DNA from: Flavobacterium pokkalii
GTDB lineage: Bacteria > Bacteroidota > Bacteroidia > Flavobacteriales > Flavobacteriaceae
Direction of reading: 5' to 3'
Length of the DNA stretch: 64,000 nt
Assembly: GCF_014596575.1 (NCBI RefSeq)
Contig: NZ_NASZ01000001.1
Location: forward strand, 124,001 to 188,000
The notes under the pieces were generated by a model. That model had not been told where the DNA came from and made no database searches. It saw nothing but the letters and a program-made list of their open reading frames with translations. Position 1 is the stretch's first letter, and each line of letters opens with the position of its first letter. Below, piece by piece: positions 17,095-26,292 of this stretch. The position numbers were made by a program, and so were the translations under genes.

Positions 17095-17559
17095 TTAAGG
17101 TTTCAATAAAGCAACTTCCTTCGCCGTAACTATTTTTTTAGTTTTATTACTCCAGGAATTCATCACATAATTCATTACATCAGCAATTTCTTCATTGCTT
17201 AAACCCGGTGCCGGCATCATGTTGTTGAATTTTTTACCATTGACCACAATTTCTCCTTTTTGACCGTATTTAACCGCATGAATACTCTCGGTTCTTTTCT
17301 TTTTTAGCCAGTCGGAACCGTCCAAAGGCGGAAAAGTCGTTCCGTTTCCTTTACCGTTGGCCATATGGCATTGGATACACAATTCGGTATACAGTTCTTT
17401 TCCGTTGGCGATGCTTTTTTGTAAAGGCGTTGGCTGTTGCGGTTCGGTTATAGCAATGTAATTTGTTTTTGTATTTGAAGTGATAGTTGTTGGGTTTGAA
17501 AAATACAAACTACTCAAAAGGATTAGGCTTAGACCAATATTTATTTTAGTAAATAGCAT
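17095..17559 (-). CDS. c-type cytochrome
   Basis: 154 residues with a signal peptide (LSLILLSSLYFSNP) and a single haem-binding motif CIQCH near residue 61 (GKELYTELCIQCHMANGKGNG). A Met-containing region downstream (KKFNNMMPAPGLSNEEIADVMNYVMNSW) can supply the axial ligand. It acts as a periplasmic electron carrier. It lies 120 bp downstream of a PQQ-type sugar dehydrogenase gene on the same strand and is a likely electron acceptor for it. The gap carries the tandem word ATCTGCGA/ATCTGCGG. Confidence 0.9.
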   Translation of the reverse strand: MLFTKINIGLSLILLSSLYFSNPTTITSNTKTNYIAITEPQQPTPLQKSIANGKELYTELCIQCHMANGKGNGTTFPPLDGSDWLKKKRTESIHAVKYGQKGEIVVNGKKFNNMMPAPGLSNEEIADVMNYVMNSWSNKTKKIVTAKEVALLKP

Positions 17560-17679
17560 TTTAATTTGATTAGGTTTAATTTATTGAAGCACTGTTTCAG
17601 TTTTTACCCCAGATTAATATAAAATATCTGCGAATCTGCGGTTGTTTTTTAAAGCTGGTAAACGCTAAGTTACGGTAAT

Positions 17680-18810
17680 TTAGTTGGGTATAATTTTTAG
17701 AATTCCTTTGCCTTCCACACCAATGTAAATATAGCCATCAGGCCCCTGAACCACATTGCGTAAACGCCCCATTCCGGAGGCTAATTTTTGTCTTCCAATG
17801 ACCTTATTTCCGTCCAGTTTTACCAATTCCAAATACTGAAATTTGAGCGAACCTACTAATAAATCCCCTTTCCAATCCGGATATTTGTCACTGCTTACAA
17901 AAGCCATTCCGCTGGGAGCGATAGAAGGTGCCCAGTAATAAAGAGGTTGTTCCATGCCCGGACGCTGCGTTTCATTGGTAATGATATTGTTGTCATAATT
18001 GATGCCGTAAGTGATGATGGGCCAGCCGTAATTAGCGCCTTTTTTGATGATATTGATTTCGTCACCACCCTGAGGGCCGTGTTCGTGTTCCCAAATGTCA
18101 CCCGTAAAAGGATTTTTAATCAGTCCCTGCGGATTGCGGTGTCCATAAGTAAATGCGGCTTCTTTGGCATTGGCCTGACCCACAAACGGATTGTCTTTTG
18201 GTACCGTTCCGTCATCATTCAGACGATAGATTTTCCCTCCGTCACGGCTAAGATCCTGCGGATTTTCATCTTCAAAACCGCGGCTACCAATGGAAAAGAA
18301 TAAATAGCCTTTATCGTCAAAGGTAATTCGCGAACCAAAATGGATGGATCTTTTAGAGTTGGGTGTCGCTTTGTAAATCTTTTCAATGTTAGTTAAACTA
18401 TCGTTTTCCAGTTTGGCTCGGATAATTTCGGTGTTGGCACCACCGGCTTCCCCTTCGCCTTCCAGTGAAGCATAGGAAATATAAATCCAGCCGTTTTTAG
18501 CATAATCCGGATGCAGTTGAATATCCATCAAACCAGCCTGACCGCGGGTATAAACTGCCGGAACATTTTGCACTTCGGTTTTTACGCCATTGCTAACATG
18601 ATATAAAATCCCTGATTTCTCTGTAACCAACATCGAAGCATCGGGCAAAAAAACCATTCCCCAGGGATTGTTAATGCCACCTGCAACGGTTTCTAAGGTA
18701 TAGTTTTTGGCATCCTCCTGAAGCGGAATCGCATCATTAGTTTTCAATTGCGCTTGACAACTCAGGATAATAAAAGAGAATAAGAATAACGAATAGCTTT
18801 TCATAATCAA
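17680..18810 (-). CDS. PQQ-dependent sugar dehydrogenase (glucose/sorbosone type) lipoprotein
   Basis: 376 residues with a lipobox (LFSFIILSC), a periplasmic six-bladed propeller. Family motifs are visible: NPWGMVFLPDASMLVTEKSG near the start, GGDEINIIKKGANYGWP (catalytic and ligand region, preceded by WEHEHGPQ), and the C-terminal GRLRNVVQGPDGYIYIGVEGKG. It would oxidise an aldose or aldehyde using PQQ and pass electrons to the cytochrome encoded next. No PQQ synthesis genes are in the window. The start could be either of two close Met codons (18810 or 18804). Confidence 0.9.
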   Translation of the reverse strand: MIMKSYSLFLFSFIILSCQAQLKTNDAIPLQEDAKNYTLETVAGGINNPWGMVFLPDASMLVTEKSGILYHVSNGVKTEVQNVPAVYTRGQAGLMDIQLHPDYAKNGWIYISYASLEGEGEAGGANTEIIRAKLENDSLTNIEKIYKATPNSKRSIHFGSRITFDDKGYLFFSIGSRGFEDENPQDLSRDGGKIYRLNDDGTVPKDNPFVGQANAKEAAFTYGHRNPQGLIKNPFTGDIWEHEHGPQGGDEINIIKKGANYGWPIITYGINYDNNIITNETQRPGMEQPLYYWAPSIAPSGMAFVSSDKYPDWKGDLLVGSLKFQYLELVKLDGNKVIGRQKLASGMGRLRNVVQGPDGYIYIGVEGKGILKIIPN

Positions 18811-18876
18811 AAAATTAAACTTTTTTAAAGGTAGGGAAAAAGATTGAGAAGGGAAGAATTTCTGTTTTAGTGTAAT

Positions 18877-19650
18877 CTATTTATCAAAGATAGTATCAAG
18901 ATGAAATTCTAAAAATTCCAATTTTGGCAAATATTTTACAGCTTCTGTTATTTTTAGGTTTTCAATTGGAGCAAAATGGTTTTTGAAGAAAGTTGTGTCC
19001 TTTTTCTTTTTTAAAGAACTTGATAAAAGCACAGTATGATTTTTATCGATTCCTATAATTCCTTTGTCAAATGCTTTGTCATATAAAGCAGAAAGGCAGA
19101 TTCCATTTTCAGGATTTAAGCGATGCTCTTCATTTTTTGACCAAGGAATTATATGACTAGCTAATAACAGTTCGGGAATATCAATACCTGTAATTGCACA
19201 TTTATTGGTGTAATTGGCTAAAACCATTTGTCTAAAAACGGATTGATTGACTCTTGTTTTTACTTCTCTTGTTACGGATTCTCCTTTTAAGTCTTTTAAA
19301 TCAAAAAGTAAGTTTTGGTACTTGCTTTCTATGGTAGAATTTTCTCTTTCTGCTAAGATTTTTTCACTTAAGAAAATTAATTCTTCTTGATTATGAAAGA
19401 ATTCATCCCAAATAGGCTGAACTTGATTCATTCCATTTTTTAAGCCAACAACTCCTCGTAATTGATGAAAAGGATCTATACTTGCAAAGTTTCCTAAACG
19501 CATTACTATCGAAGCAGGTGTTCTTTCTATTAGATTTGCAAGTTTTATTATTTCTGGATTACGAGCATGAGTTTTTCCAAACTCTATTTTTAGATAGAGA
19601 TTGAAAGCAAGGATTAATTCTTCTCGTGACCAAAGGTTTTTCGCAGCCAT
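18877..19650 (-). CDS. HNH endonuclease with N-terminal DNA-binding-like domain
   Basis: 257 residues, cytoplasmic. The C-terminal HNH_2-type domain reads CAITGIDIPELLLASHIIPWSKNEEHRLNPENGICLSALYDKAFDKG, with the HII, asparagine and second-His/Asp positions expected of the fold. The N-terminal 100 residues (LWSREELILAFNLYLKIEFGKTHARNPEIIKLANLIERTPASIVMRLGNF) are a helical module found before HNH domains in McrA-like restriction proteins. A role in cutting foreign or modified DNA is plausible. It is a single gene with no visible methyltransferase partner. Confidence 0.85.
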   Translation of the reverse strand: MAAKNLWSREELILAFNLYLKIEFGKTHARNPEIIKLANLIERTPASIVMRLGNFASIDPFHQLRGVVGLKNGMNQVQPIWDEFFHNQEELIFLSEKILAERENSTIESKYQNLLFDLKDLKGESVTREVKTRVNQSVFRQMVLANYTNKCAITGIDIPELLLASHIIPWSKNEEHRLNPENGICLSALYDKAFDKGIIGIDKNHTVLLSSSLKKKKDTTFFKNHFAPIENLKITEAVKYLPKLEFLEFHLDTIFDK

Positions 19651-19754
19651 TATTGATTTAATTAATTTCGTTTCAAAATAATTTCTAAAATAGGATTAAT
19701 TTTAATTCTATTTTGAATAAAATATTAAAAATGCTACTTCTGTTTTTTTGAGAA

Positions 19755-21332
19755 TTATTTTTCTTCTCTTTTTCTATACACCTTAGTAATATGATATTCA
19801 AAAGGCGATTTTTTCTGTAAGACCAATTGGAGTGTGGTTACGCTGTCGAGTTCTTTGGGGTTTCGGATGTTAGAAAGCACATAAGAATCGGGGTGTTTTT
19901 TGAGGTAGGCGTTCAGTTCGGCAAGGTTTTGTACCACCGGAAAAATGCGTTGGAAATTGAAAGGAAAAGCCGAATCCATGCGTTTATAGACTACCATTTC
20001 GGCATTTTTACCCATTTGCTTGCTTACCGTATTTACCGGATTGATTTCGTTTAAGGAAGGATAAATTTTGCCAAACAACACCAAAGCCAGCAATAGAAAA
20101 CTCGCTCCGGTGAAGCGAAACCAATAGACAAATTTTCCTTTGAACAATAAAATTCCGCCAATCAGGCTGCCGATAGCGCTAGGAATTAACCAGAGTCCCA
20201 GACTGCGTTGGGAAGCGAGATTCGGGTCTAGGGGCAATCCGAAATAAGCACCAAAAGGAAGCAAAACAGCCAGAATTACGATGCCTAAAACACTGATTTT
20301 GTTGACACCTTTGGTCAATGTAAACCAATTGTTTTCAAGATAATGTGCCAGCAAAATAGCCAAAAACGGATAGCAGGGCATGGTGTAATTGGGCAATTTG
20401 GTTGCCGAAAGACTGAAAAACAAAATGAAAACCGCTCCAATTATCAGTGAAAACAGTAATAACGGATTTTCTTTTTGGTTAAAAGCGTTTTTTAGCGCCT
20501 GCGGCAGAAAAAAGGAAAACGGAAAAAGTCCCAAAAGCACATAGCCCCAGGTGATGATAAAAGGCCCGCCGTGTCCCTGCATGGCTCCGGAAAAGCGTTC
20601 CAGATTGTTGACTACAAAAAAACCTTCGGTCCAGGCACCATTGGTGAGTTCGTGAACGCACCAATACCAAGGCCCGGCAACTATCAGAATTCCTAATAAA
20701 CCGAGTAGGGGATAATAAGAGAAAACATTTTTGAGTTCTTTGTTGAAAATTAAAAACAAACCGATGCTTAATCCCGGCAGGGCAATGGCAACGGGACCTT
20801 TGGTTAACACGCCTAAGCCGAGTAAAAAATAGCAATATAAGAGTTGTCGCGGATTTCTTTTTACATAAAAACGGTAAAAAGCAAACAGGGCTGCCGAGCA
20901 AAAATAAATAAGGTAAGGATCAGGAACGGCGAGTTGGAATTGTTGCAAAAAGAAAAACGAACTCATCAGGATGAACAGTGTTTTTCCGGCGATGCGGCTG
21001 CCTGAAAATTCTTTTACAAATAAGTAGCTGCTCATTACGGTGAGTACACCAAAAATTCCGGAGAAGAATCGGGCACCAAATTCGTTAACTCCAAATAAAT
21101 AAAATCCTAAAATGCTGAAATAGTTTTGCAAAGGCGGTTTATCGACAAACAATTCGCCATTGAAATAAGGCACCCAGAAGTTTTTGGAAACAAACATTTC
21201 GCGGGAGGCTTCGGTAAATTTGGCTTCGTCCAAAATATAAATAGGCGAGGCATTCAAAAAGGCGATAAACGGAATAAAAAGTAAAATAGTCAGCCAAAGG
21301 CTGTGGTGTTTTTTTGAAAAAAGCAGTTTCAT
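19755..21332 (-). CDS. GT39/ArnT-like glycosyltransferase, integral membrane
   Basis: 525 residues with about 11-12 membrane segments. The first periplasmic loop carries the acidic motif (SPIYILDEAKFTEASREMF) expected to bind the lipid-phosphate sugar donor, as in the PMT/ArnT family, and KPPLQNYFSILGFYLFG follows as in other GT-C members. It would transfer a sugar or aminosugar from a polyprenyl phosphate donor to lipid A or another envelope acceptor. Its start overlaps the stop of the upstream PAP2 gene by 4 bp, so the two are translationally coupled. Confidence 0.88.
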   Translation of the reverse strand: MKLLFSKKHHSLWLTILLFIPFIAFLNASPIYILDEAKFTEASREMFVSKNFWVPYFNGELFVDKPPLQNYFSILGFYLFGVNEFGARFFSGIFGVLTVMSSYLFVKEFSGSRIAGKTLFILMSSFFFLQQFQLAVPDPYLIYFCSAALFAFYRFYVKRNPRQLLYCYFLLGLGVLTKGPVAIALPGLSIGLFLIFNKELKNVFSYYPLLGLLGILIVAGPWYWCVHELTNGAWTEGFFVVNNLERFSGAMQGHGGPFIITWGYVLLGLFPFSFFLPQALKNAFNQKENPLLLFSLIIGAVFILFFSLSATKLPNYTMPCYPFLAILLAHYLENNWFTLTKGVNKISVLGIVILAVLLPFGAYFGLPLDPNLASQRSLGLWLIPSAIGSLIGGILLFKGKFVYWFRFTGASFLLLALVLFGKIYPSLNEINPVNTVSKQMGKNAEMVVYKRMDSAFPFNFQRIFPVVQNLAELNAYLKKHPDSYVLSNIRNPKELDSVTTLQLVLQKKSPFEYHITKVYRKREEK

Positions 21333-22003
21333 AATGAATTGTTGAGAACCAGAACAGTTTTTGGATTTTTTCTTTTGTTTAAAATTAAAGCGGTGATTTT
21401 ATCGGCAGTAACAACCGAAAAGAGTCCGATGTACAAACCGATGAAAACGTCTAAGACAAAATGCTGGAAGAGAAACATTCGGGAAAAACCCACAAACAGG
21501 ATTCCGATGAAAAGCAACCGGATGTGAAAGGTTTTTTTGATAAAACGCATCAGGAAAAAGCCGATGCAGGCAAAAGTTGCGGTGTGTCCGGACGGAAAGG
21601 AATGCAAGCGGTTAAAGTGAATGTTAAATTGTGTGGTGTCCCAATGGACGTTTTGAAGCGAAAGGCAGGCTATCGGGCGGAGTTCGTTATGAAAAATAAT
21701 GTTTTTCAACAGGCAAACTGTCAAACTCATTAATGCTGCGGCGAAAATAAAGGAATAGAGTTCTTTGAGTTTTTTTCGGTTGGTGTAAAAATGCAAACGC
21801 ACCAGAATAAATACCAATACCGCCAGCAACATCCAGCCGTCACCTAAAAGTGTGCTGTATCGGAATAGGCTGAAAAGTTCCGGATATTCAAAAAGATTGT
21901 ATCTGGTTTCGATAAATCCTTTGGGTAAAAGTGTCAGAGGAGCCAGAAAAAGCAGGGCTATTGCAAAATGTTGGTAGCGTTTGTTTCGTTTTTTGGAATT
22001 CAT
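21329..22003 (-). CDS. PAP2-family membrane phosphatase
   Basis: 224 residues with about six membrane segments. The three motifs are present: a degenerate motif 1 (HNELRPIACL), motif 2 SFPSGHTATF with the catalytic-region His, and motif 3 SRMFLFQHFVLDVFIG with the nucleophile His and Asp. Such enzymes dephosphorylate lipid phosphates, for example undecaprenyl pyrophosphate or lipid A. The 4-bp overlap with a GT39 transferase gene suggests the two modify the same lipid carrier or lipid A. Confidence 0.9.
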   Translation of the reverse strand: MNSKKRNKRYQHFAIALLFLAPLTLLPKGFIETRYNLFEYPELFSLFRYSTLLGDGWMLLAVLVFILVRLHFYTNRKKLKELYSFIFAAALMSLTVCLLKNIIFHNELRPIACLSLQNVHWDTTQFNIHFNRLHSFPSGHTATFACIGFFLMRFIKKTFHIRLLFIGILFVGFSRMFLFQHFVLDVFIGLYIGLFSVVTADKITALILNKRKNPKTVLVLNNSL

Positions 22004-22182
22004 GAATCAACGTTTTTTACTTCTTTTTTAAAAAAGAAATCTTTGTTTTTACCTTTCTTTTCAAAAAAACTAAAGTAGTCCCGATTTCAGGAATGCCTAT
22101 TATTGGAATCTTAAGTTATTGCTATTTAATTATTAAGGGGTTTTGGAGTTTGTTAGCTTAAAATGGGTTTGCAAACTTTAGC
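22004..22182. other. Gap without a gene
   Basis: Nothing codes here. It holds A/T runs with a weak AAAAAAG-type inverted repeat near 22025-22070 and no clear signal. The promoter of the next locus starts after it. Confidence 0.4.
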
Positions 22183-22200
22183 TATGGTAATATCCTATAA
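22183..22200 (+). promoter_or_regulatory. Candidate regulator-binding site upstream of the symporter
   Basis: TATGGTAATATCCTATAA, matching 27224-27241 at 17 of 18 positions. It lies exactly 42 bp upstream of a TAATTTTG -7 box (22243-22250), the same distance as at the second copy. Confidence 0.6.
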
Positions 22201-22242
22201 TAGTTAGAGAAAATATTATATGAAATCGTTGTAGTTTTCGGA

Positions 22243-22250
22243 TAATTTTG
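22243..22250 (+). promoter_or_regulatory. -7 element (TAATTTTG) of the symporter promoter
   Basis: It matches TAnnTTTG, 75 bp before the ATG at 22325. No good TTTG -33 box is present, as expected for an activator-dependent promoter. Confidence 0.5.
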
Positions 22251-22324
22251 TAAAATCATCAATATGTTGTACGATATGATTATTTGATGAGCAAAAATTC
22301 AATTAAAAATCTCATCTTTAATAA

Positions 22325-23893
22325 ATGAAAAATTTACCTTTATTAGATATTGCCATTATTGTGATCTATTTGGTTGCTATGGTGGGTGTTGGGATTTATT
22401 TCTCCAGAAAAAACAAGAGTTCAGAACAATATACGAAAGCTTCGGGAGCTATTCCGGGTTGGGCAATTGGTTTGTCGTTGTACGCTACTTTCTTAAGCAG
22501 TAATACTTTTATAGGAGTTCCGGGAAAAGCTTTTGGAAGCAATTGGAATTCTTTTGTGTTTAGTTTATCGATGCCGTTTGCGGCCATTGTGGCTTACAAA
22601 TTGTTTATTCCGTTTTACCGTAGTGTACAGGAAGTTTCGGCTTATTCGCATTTGGAAAAACGTTTCGGATTGTGGGCCCGGACTTATGCTGTGCTTTGTT
22701 TTATTTTCACGCAGTTGGCTAGAATGGGTTCTATTTTCTTCGGAATTGCGTTGAGTTTGCAGGCTTTGACAGGTTACGACATGCAGTCGATTATGTTGGT
22801 AACCGGTATTTGTATTGTGATTTATACGGTTTTAGGCGGAATCGAAGCGGTAATCTGGACCGAGGTGATTCAGGCCATTTTGCTGACTTTTGGCGCCTTG
22901 CTTATTTTGTTTACGATTATCGGTAAAGTGCCGGGCGGCGTGAGCGAAATTGTACAGATAGGTCAGGATAACGGCAAATTTAGTCTGGGATCTTTCTCCT
23001 TAGATTTTACATCGGCTACTTTTTGGGTTATTTTGTTATACGGATTTTTTATCAATCTGAACAACTTTGGTATTGATCAAAATTATGTTCAACGTTACCA
23101 TGCGGCAGCCACTCCTCAGGCGGCGGCTAAGTCGTTATGGATTTGCGTGTTGATGTATGTGCCAATTTCCTTGCTGTTTTTTGTAATTGGTTCCTGCTTA
23201 TTTGCCTATTATCATTTGCATCCGGAGTTAATTGAGGGTGTGAAATTGAAAGCAGCAGCCGAAGGACTTCCGCTAAGAAGCACCGCAGCGCAAATAAAAC
23301 TGGCGGCTCAAAATTTAAAACCATCGGATTATGGCGATAAAGTGATGCCAATGTTTATGGTAAAAGAAATTCCAACCGGATTAGTAGGTTTGATTATTTC
23401 GGCCATCATGTCGGCGGCGATGAGTACCATCAGTTCGGGAATGAACGCTACGGCAACGGTTTTTTGCATTGATATTTATAAAAGATATTTCAAACCCAAT
23501 TTAGGAGAAAAACAATTTTTGAAAATGCTTTATATCGCCACTGCCATTTTTGGTATTGCCGGAATGGGTGTGGGAATTATGCTTATAGGGACTAAGAGTG
23601 TGTTAGACATTTGGTGGGAGTTGAGCGGAATTTTCTCCGGAGGAATGTTGGGCTTATTCCTGTTGGGTATTTTGAGCCGACAGTCTAGAAATCTGGAAGC
23701 GATGATTGCGACCACCATCGGGATTGTGGTTATTTTATGGATGTCACTTTCTGATAAAATTGCCGCGACTTATCCGCATTTAAAAAGTCCATTTGATAGC
23801 AATATGATTATTGTAATAGGAACGCTAAGTATCTTTTTGACAGGGGTTATTATTACTAGAATTAGAGGAGAAAAGTTGGAAAGCAGTATTTGA
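22325..23893 (+). CDS. Sodium:solute symporter (SSS family)
   Basis: 522 residues with about 13 membrane helices. Starts LDIAIIVIYLVAMVGVGIYFSRKNKSSEQYTKASGAIPGWAIGLSLYATFLSSNTFIGVPG, the classic SSS N-terminus with the sodium-site helix 1. It continues with GGIEAVIWTEVIQAILL, and the sodium-site Ser residues are present in helix 8 (IISAIMSAAMSTISSGMNATATVF). It imports a small organic solute, likely a sugar or sugar acid, with sodium. It is followed by a DapA-like lyase gene after 80 bp, so both probably serve uptake and first breakdown of one compound. The promoter shares a motif with the isomerase promoter at 27224. Confidence 0.93.
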   Translation: MKNLPLLDIAIIVIYLVAMVGVGIYFSRKNKSSEQYTKASGAIPGWAIGLSLYATFLSSNTFIGVPGKAFGSNWNSFVFSLSMPFAAIVAYKLFIPFYRSVQEVSAYSHLEKRFGLWARTYAVLCFIFTQLARMGSIFFGIALSLQALTGYDMQSIMLVTGICIVIYTVLGGIEAVIWTEVIQAILLTFGALLILFTIIGKVPGGVSEIVQIGQDNGKFSLGSFSLDFTSATFWVILLYGFFINLNNFGIDQNYVQRYHAAATPQAAAKSLWICVLMYVPISLLFFVIGSCLFAYYHLHPELIEGVKLKAAAEGLPLRSTAAQIKLAAQNLKPSDYGDKVMPMFMVKEIPTGLVGLIISAIMSAAMSTISSGMNATATVFCIDIYKRYFKPNLGEKQFLKMLYIATAIFGIAGMGVGIMLIGTKSVLDIWWELSGIFSGGMLGLFLLGILSRQSRNLEAMIATTIGIVVILWMSLSDKIAATYPHLKSPFDSNMIIVIGTLSIFLTGVIITRIRGEKLESSI

Positions 23894-23973
23894 GAAGCAA
23901 GAATATAGAATAAAGAGGTAGTTTGACTAATTATTTTATTAGTCATTAATCTCTAAAGATTAAAGAAAGAACG

Positions 23974-24894
23974 ATGAATAAGTTAAAAAAGGGATTTATT
24001 CCAGTGATGTTGACTCCGTTTCATAATGATGGAAGTATTGATTATAAAACATTGACGGCTTTAACGGAAATGTATTTAAAATCGGGTGTTACGGGATTAT
24101 TTGCCAATTGTTTGTCCAGCGAAATGTTCGAATTGTCGGATGCCGAGCGCATTCAGTTAACGAAACATGTGGTGGATATTGTGGACGGACAGGTGCCTAT
24201 TGTGGCCACCGGAACTTTTGAAGGAACGATTGCAGAGCAGGCTGATTTTAGTAAAAAAATCTACGGAACCGGAATTGATGCTGTGATTTTAATTTCGGGA
24301 TTGTTAGCGAAAGAAAATGATTCGGATGCGGTATTTGAAAGCAATGTGCATCAGTTTTTAGATTTAACACCGGGAATTCCAACGGGTTTTTACGAATGTC
24401 CTGTACCTTACAAAAGAGTGCTTTCGGCAGCCCAGTTAGAAGATTTTGTCAATACCGGAAGAGTGATTTATCACAAAGATACCTGTTTGGATATCAATCA
24501 GATTAAAGCTAAACTGAGTGTGATTAAAAATCCTGATTTTGGTTTGTATGATGCTTATATGGTGCATGCGATCGAATCTTTGAAAGCCGGTTCGGCAGGA
24601 TTGTCCTGTATTCAGGGGAATTTCTTTCCGGAACTGATTGTTTGGATTTGTGATAATTACAATGACCCGACAAAGGCTGATGAATTAGCCGCGGTACAAC
24701 AATTTTTAGAGTCGAATATGGGAGTGATGCACGAGGTGTACCCTATTGTGGCTAAATATACTTTGCAAAAAAGAGGATTACCAATTTCCAATTTCACACG
24801 TAGAGCGGTAGGTGATTTTACTCCAATTGTAAAAAATGCAGTGGATAAACTGCAACAGGATTATGATATTCTCCAGAATGAATTGTCATTCTAG
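23974..24894 (+). CDS. Dihydrodipicolinate synthase/N-acetylneuraminate lyase family enzyme
   Basis: 306 residues, a class I aldolase TIM barrel. It starts KGFIPVMLTPFHNDGSIDYKTLTALTEMYLKSGVTGLFANCLSSEMFELSDAER. The catalytic Tyr lies in GFYECPVPYK and the Schiff-base Lys in VIYHKDTCLD. Members condense or cleave pyruvate-type 2-oxo acids, or dehydrate sugar acids. The setting behind an SSS transporter and inside a sugar locus argues for catabolism (aldolase or dehydratase) over lysine synthesis. The exact substrate cannot be told. Confidence 0.9.
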   Translation: MNKLKKGFIPVMLTPFHNDGSIDYKTLTALTEMYLKSGVTGLFANCLSSEMFELSDAERIQLTKHVVDIVDGQVPIVATGTFEGTIAEQADFSKKIYGTGIDAVILISGLLAKENDSDAVFESNVHQFLDLTPGIPTGFYECPVPYKRVLSAAQLEDFVNTGRVIYHKDTCLDINQIKAKLSVIKNPDFGLYDAYMVHAIESLKAGSAGLSCIQGNFFPELIVWICDNYNDPTKADELAAVQQFLESNMGVMHEVYPIVAKYTLQKRGLPISNFTRRAVGDFTPIVKNAVDKLQQDYDILQNELSF

Positions 24895-24927
24895 TTTATA
24901 TATTTTTGGTTAGTGTTAGTGATTATT

Positions 24928-25067
24928 AAGTCGTCTGTTCGATTGTTTTTATAGAATGACCCTCCTCCCAATTTTTGGTCGTCGTATAAAAATGTAGAGT
25001 GCCTTTTTTGACCATAATTTTGGTGCTCCGTACGATTTCCACAGGAAGTTTTTTAAACAGACGGCTT
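24928..25067. repeat. 140-bp element with 12-bp terminal inverted repeats
   Basis: AAGTCGTCTGTT (24928-24939) pairs with AACAGACGGCTT (25056-25067), allowing one G-T pair. Nested complementary segments (CCAA..TTTGGTC against GACCATAATTTTGG) lie inside. It does not look like a terminator. It could be a MITE-like remnant or a structured RNA. Confidence 0.5.
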
Positions 25068-25130
25068 GATAATTTTTTTTTACCCCTTTGCCACAAATGC
25101 ACTAATTATTTTTAAAATCTTTGCGTTGAA

Positions 25131-26123
25131 AATTACCGCAGATGCGCAGATTATTTTGGAACACAGATTGAAAAAATTACCGCAAATTCGCAGATTATTT
25201 TTTCGCAATCTTTGTATTTAAGAATTACACAGATTTTAATTTTCATATATGAAAATAAACTGATCTGAACTTTTATAAAGCTTTTAGGGGATATAAAAAC
25301 TTATATGTCTTATATGTTTGAAAAATATTTAGCCACAGATTTCCACAGATTTGACAGGTTTCTATATAAATCTTTGCGAAAGCCTTCTTTCCTTTGCGGT
25401 AAAAATTCACCGCAAATTCACAAATTATTTTTAAATCTTTTCCACAGATTTCATAGATTTTCATATATGAAAATAAACTTATCTGAACTTCTTTGTTGCT
25501 TTAGGAAGATAAAAAACTTATATGACTTATGTGTTTAAAATTTTTTAGCCACAGATTTCCACAGATTTGACAGGTTTCTATATAAATCTTTGCGAAAGCC
25601 TTCTTTCCTTTGCGGTAAAAATTCACCGCAAATTTTCACAGATTTATAGATTTTCATATATGAAAATAAACTTATCTGAACTTCTTTGTTGCTTTAGGAA
25701 GATAAAAAACTTATATGACTTATGTGTTTGAAATTTTTTTAGCCACAGATTTCCACAGATTTCATAGATTTTCATATATGAAAATAAACTTATCTGAACT
25801 TTTTTGTTGCTTTATAAAGATAAAAAACTTATATGACTTATGTGTTTGAAATTTTTTTAGCCACAGATTTCCACAGATTTGACAGATTTCTATATAAATC
25901 TTTGCGAAAGTCTTCTTTCCTTTGCGGTAAAAATTCACCGCAAATTTTCACAGATTTCATAGATTTTCATATATGAAAATAAACTTATCTGAACTTTTTT
26001 GTTGCTTTATAAAGACAAAAAACTTATATGCCTTATATGGTTAAAAATTTTTTAGCCATAGATTTCCACAGATTTGACAGGTTTCTATATAAATCTTTGC
26101 GAAGGCCTTCTTTGCTTTGCGGT
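25131..26123. repeat. Tandem array of about 200-bp units with internal palindromes
   Basis: Five units begin with the word AGCCACAGATTTCCACAGAT (or a close variant) at 25331, 25547, 25741, 25859 and 26054, giving periods of 216, 194, 118 and 195 bp. A partial unit precedes them. The 118-bp unit is a clean internal deletion, and the last unit is cut. Each full unit has the hairpin TTTGCGGT...ACCGCAAA, an 18-bp perfect palindrome ATTTTCATATATGAAAAT and the word AAACTTATATGACTTAT, which recurs at 62278. Further upstream, 25131-25201 holds a direct repeat of AATTACCGCA..CGCAGATTATTTT. It contains no credible gene. Confidence 0.85.
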
Positions 26124-26292
26124 TAAAGTATCAACGAATTCAATTTTTTTTGGAACACAGATTAGAGAAATAAAAGAAATTTTAAAAAATAACTTAGCGT
26201 GTCTTTGTGATTTTCTCTGTGAATCTTTGCGAGAACAATTCCGGTTTCGTCTATTTTCTATTATCTATTTTCTTGCTTCTTTTCTCTTTCTT
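26124..26292. other. Non-coding stretch next to the repeat array
   Basis: I see no gene. Short words of the array (CTTTGTG, CTTTGCG) recur in degenerate form, and the rest is AT-rich. Confidence 0.4.

Noticed and set aside
20479..20901. A 140-residue minus-strand frame
   Set aside because: It lies in another frame inside the GT39 gene, which has clear family motifs and membrane segments.
24930..25067. A real small gene on the minus strand (about 29-60 residues)
   Set aside because: The frame is short, has no credible start signal and no recognised family; kept only as a possible decayed remnant.
25331..26123. Possible replication origin, from repeated TTTCCACAG words and palindromes
   Set aside because: The TTTCCACA words mostly miss the first base of the DnaA box, there is no dnaA or origin-type gene nearby, and the words are part of a tandem unit that contains no strand-opening region.
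25131..26123. CRISPR array
   Set aside because: Units are about 200 bp with near-identical contents, no unique spacers between short repeats, and no cas genes in the window.
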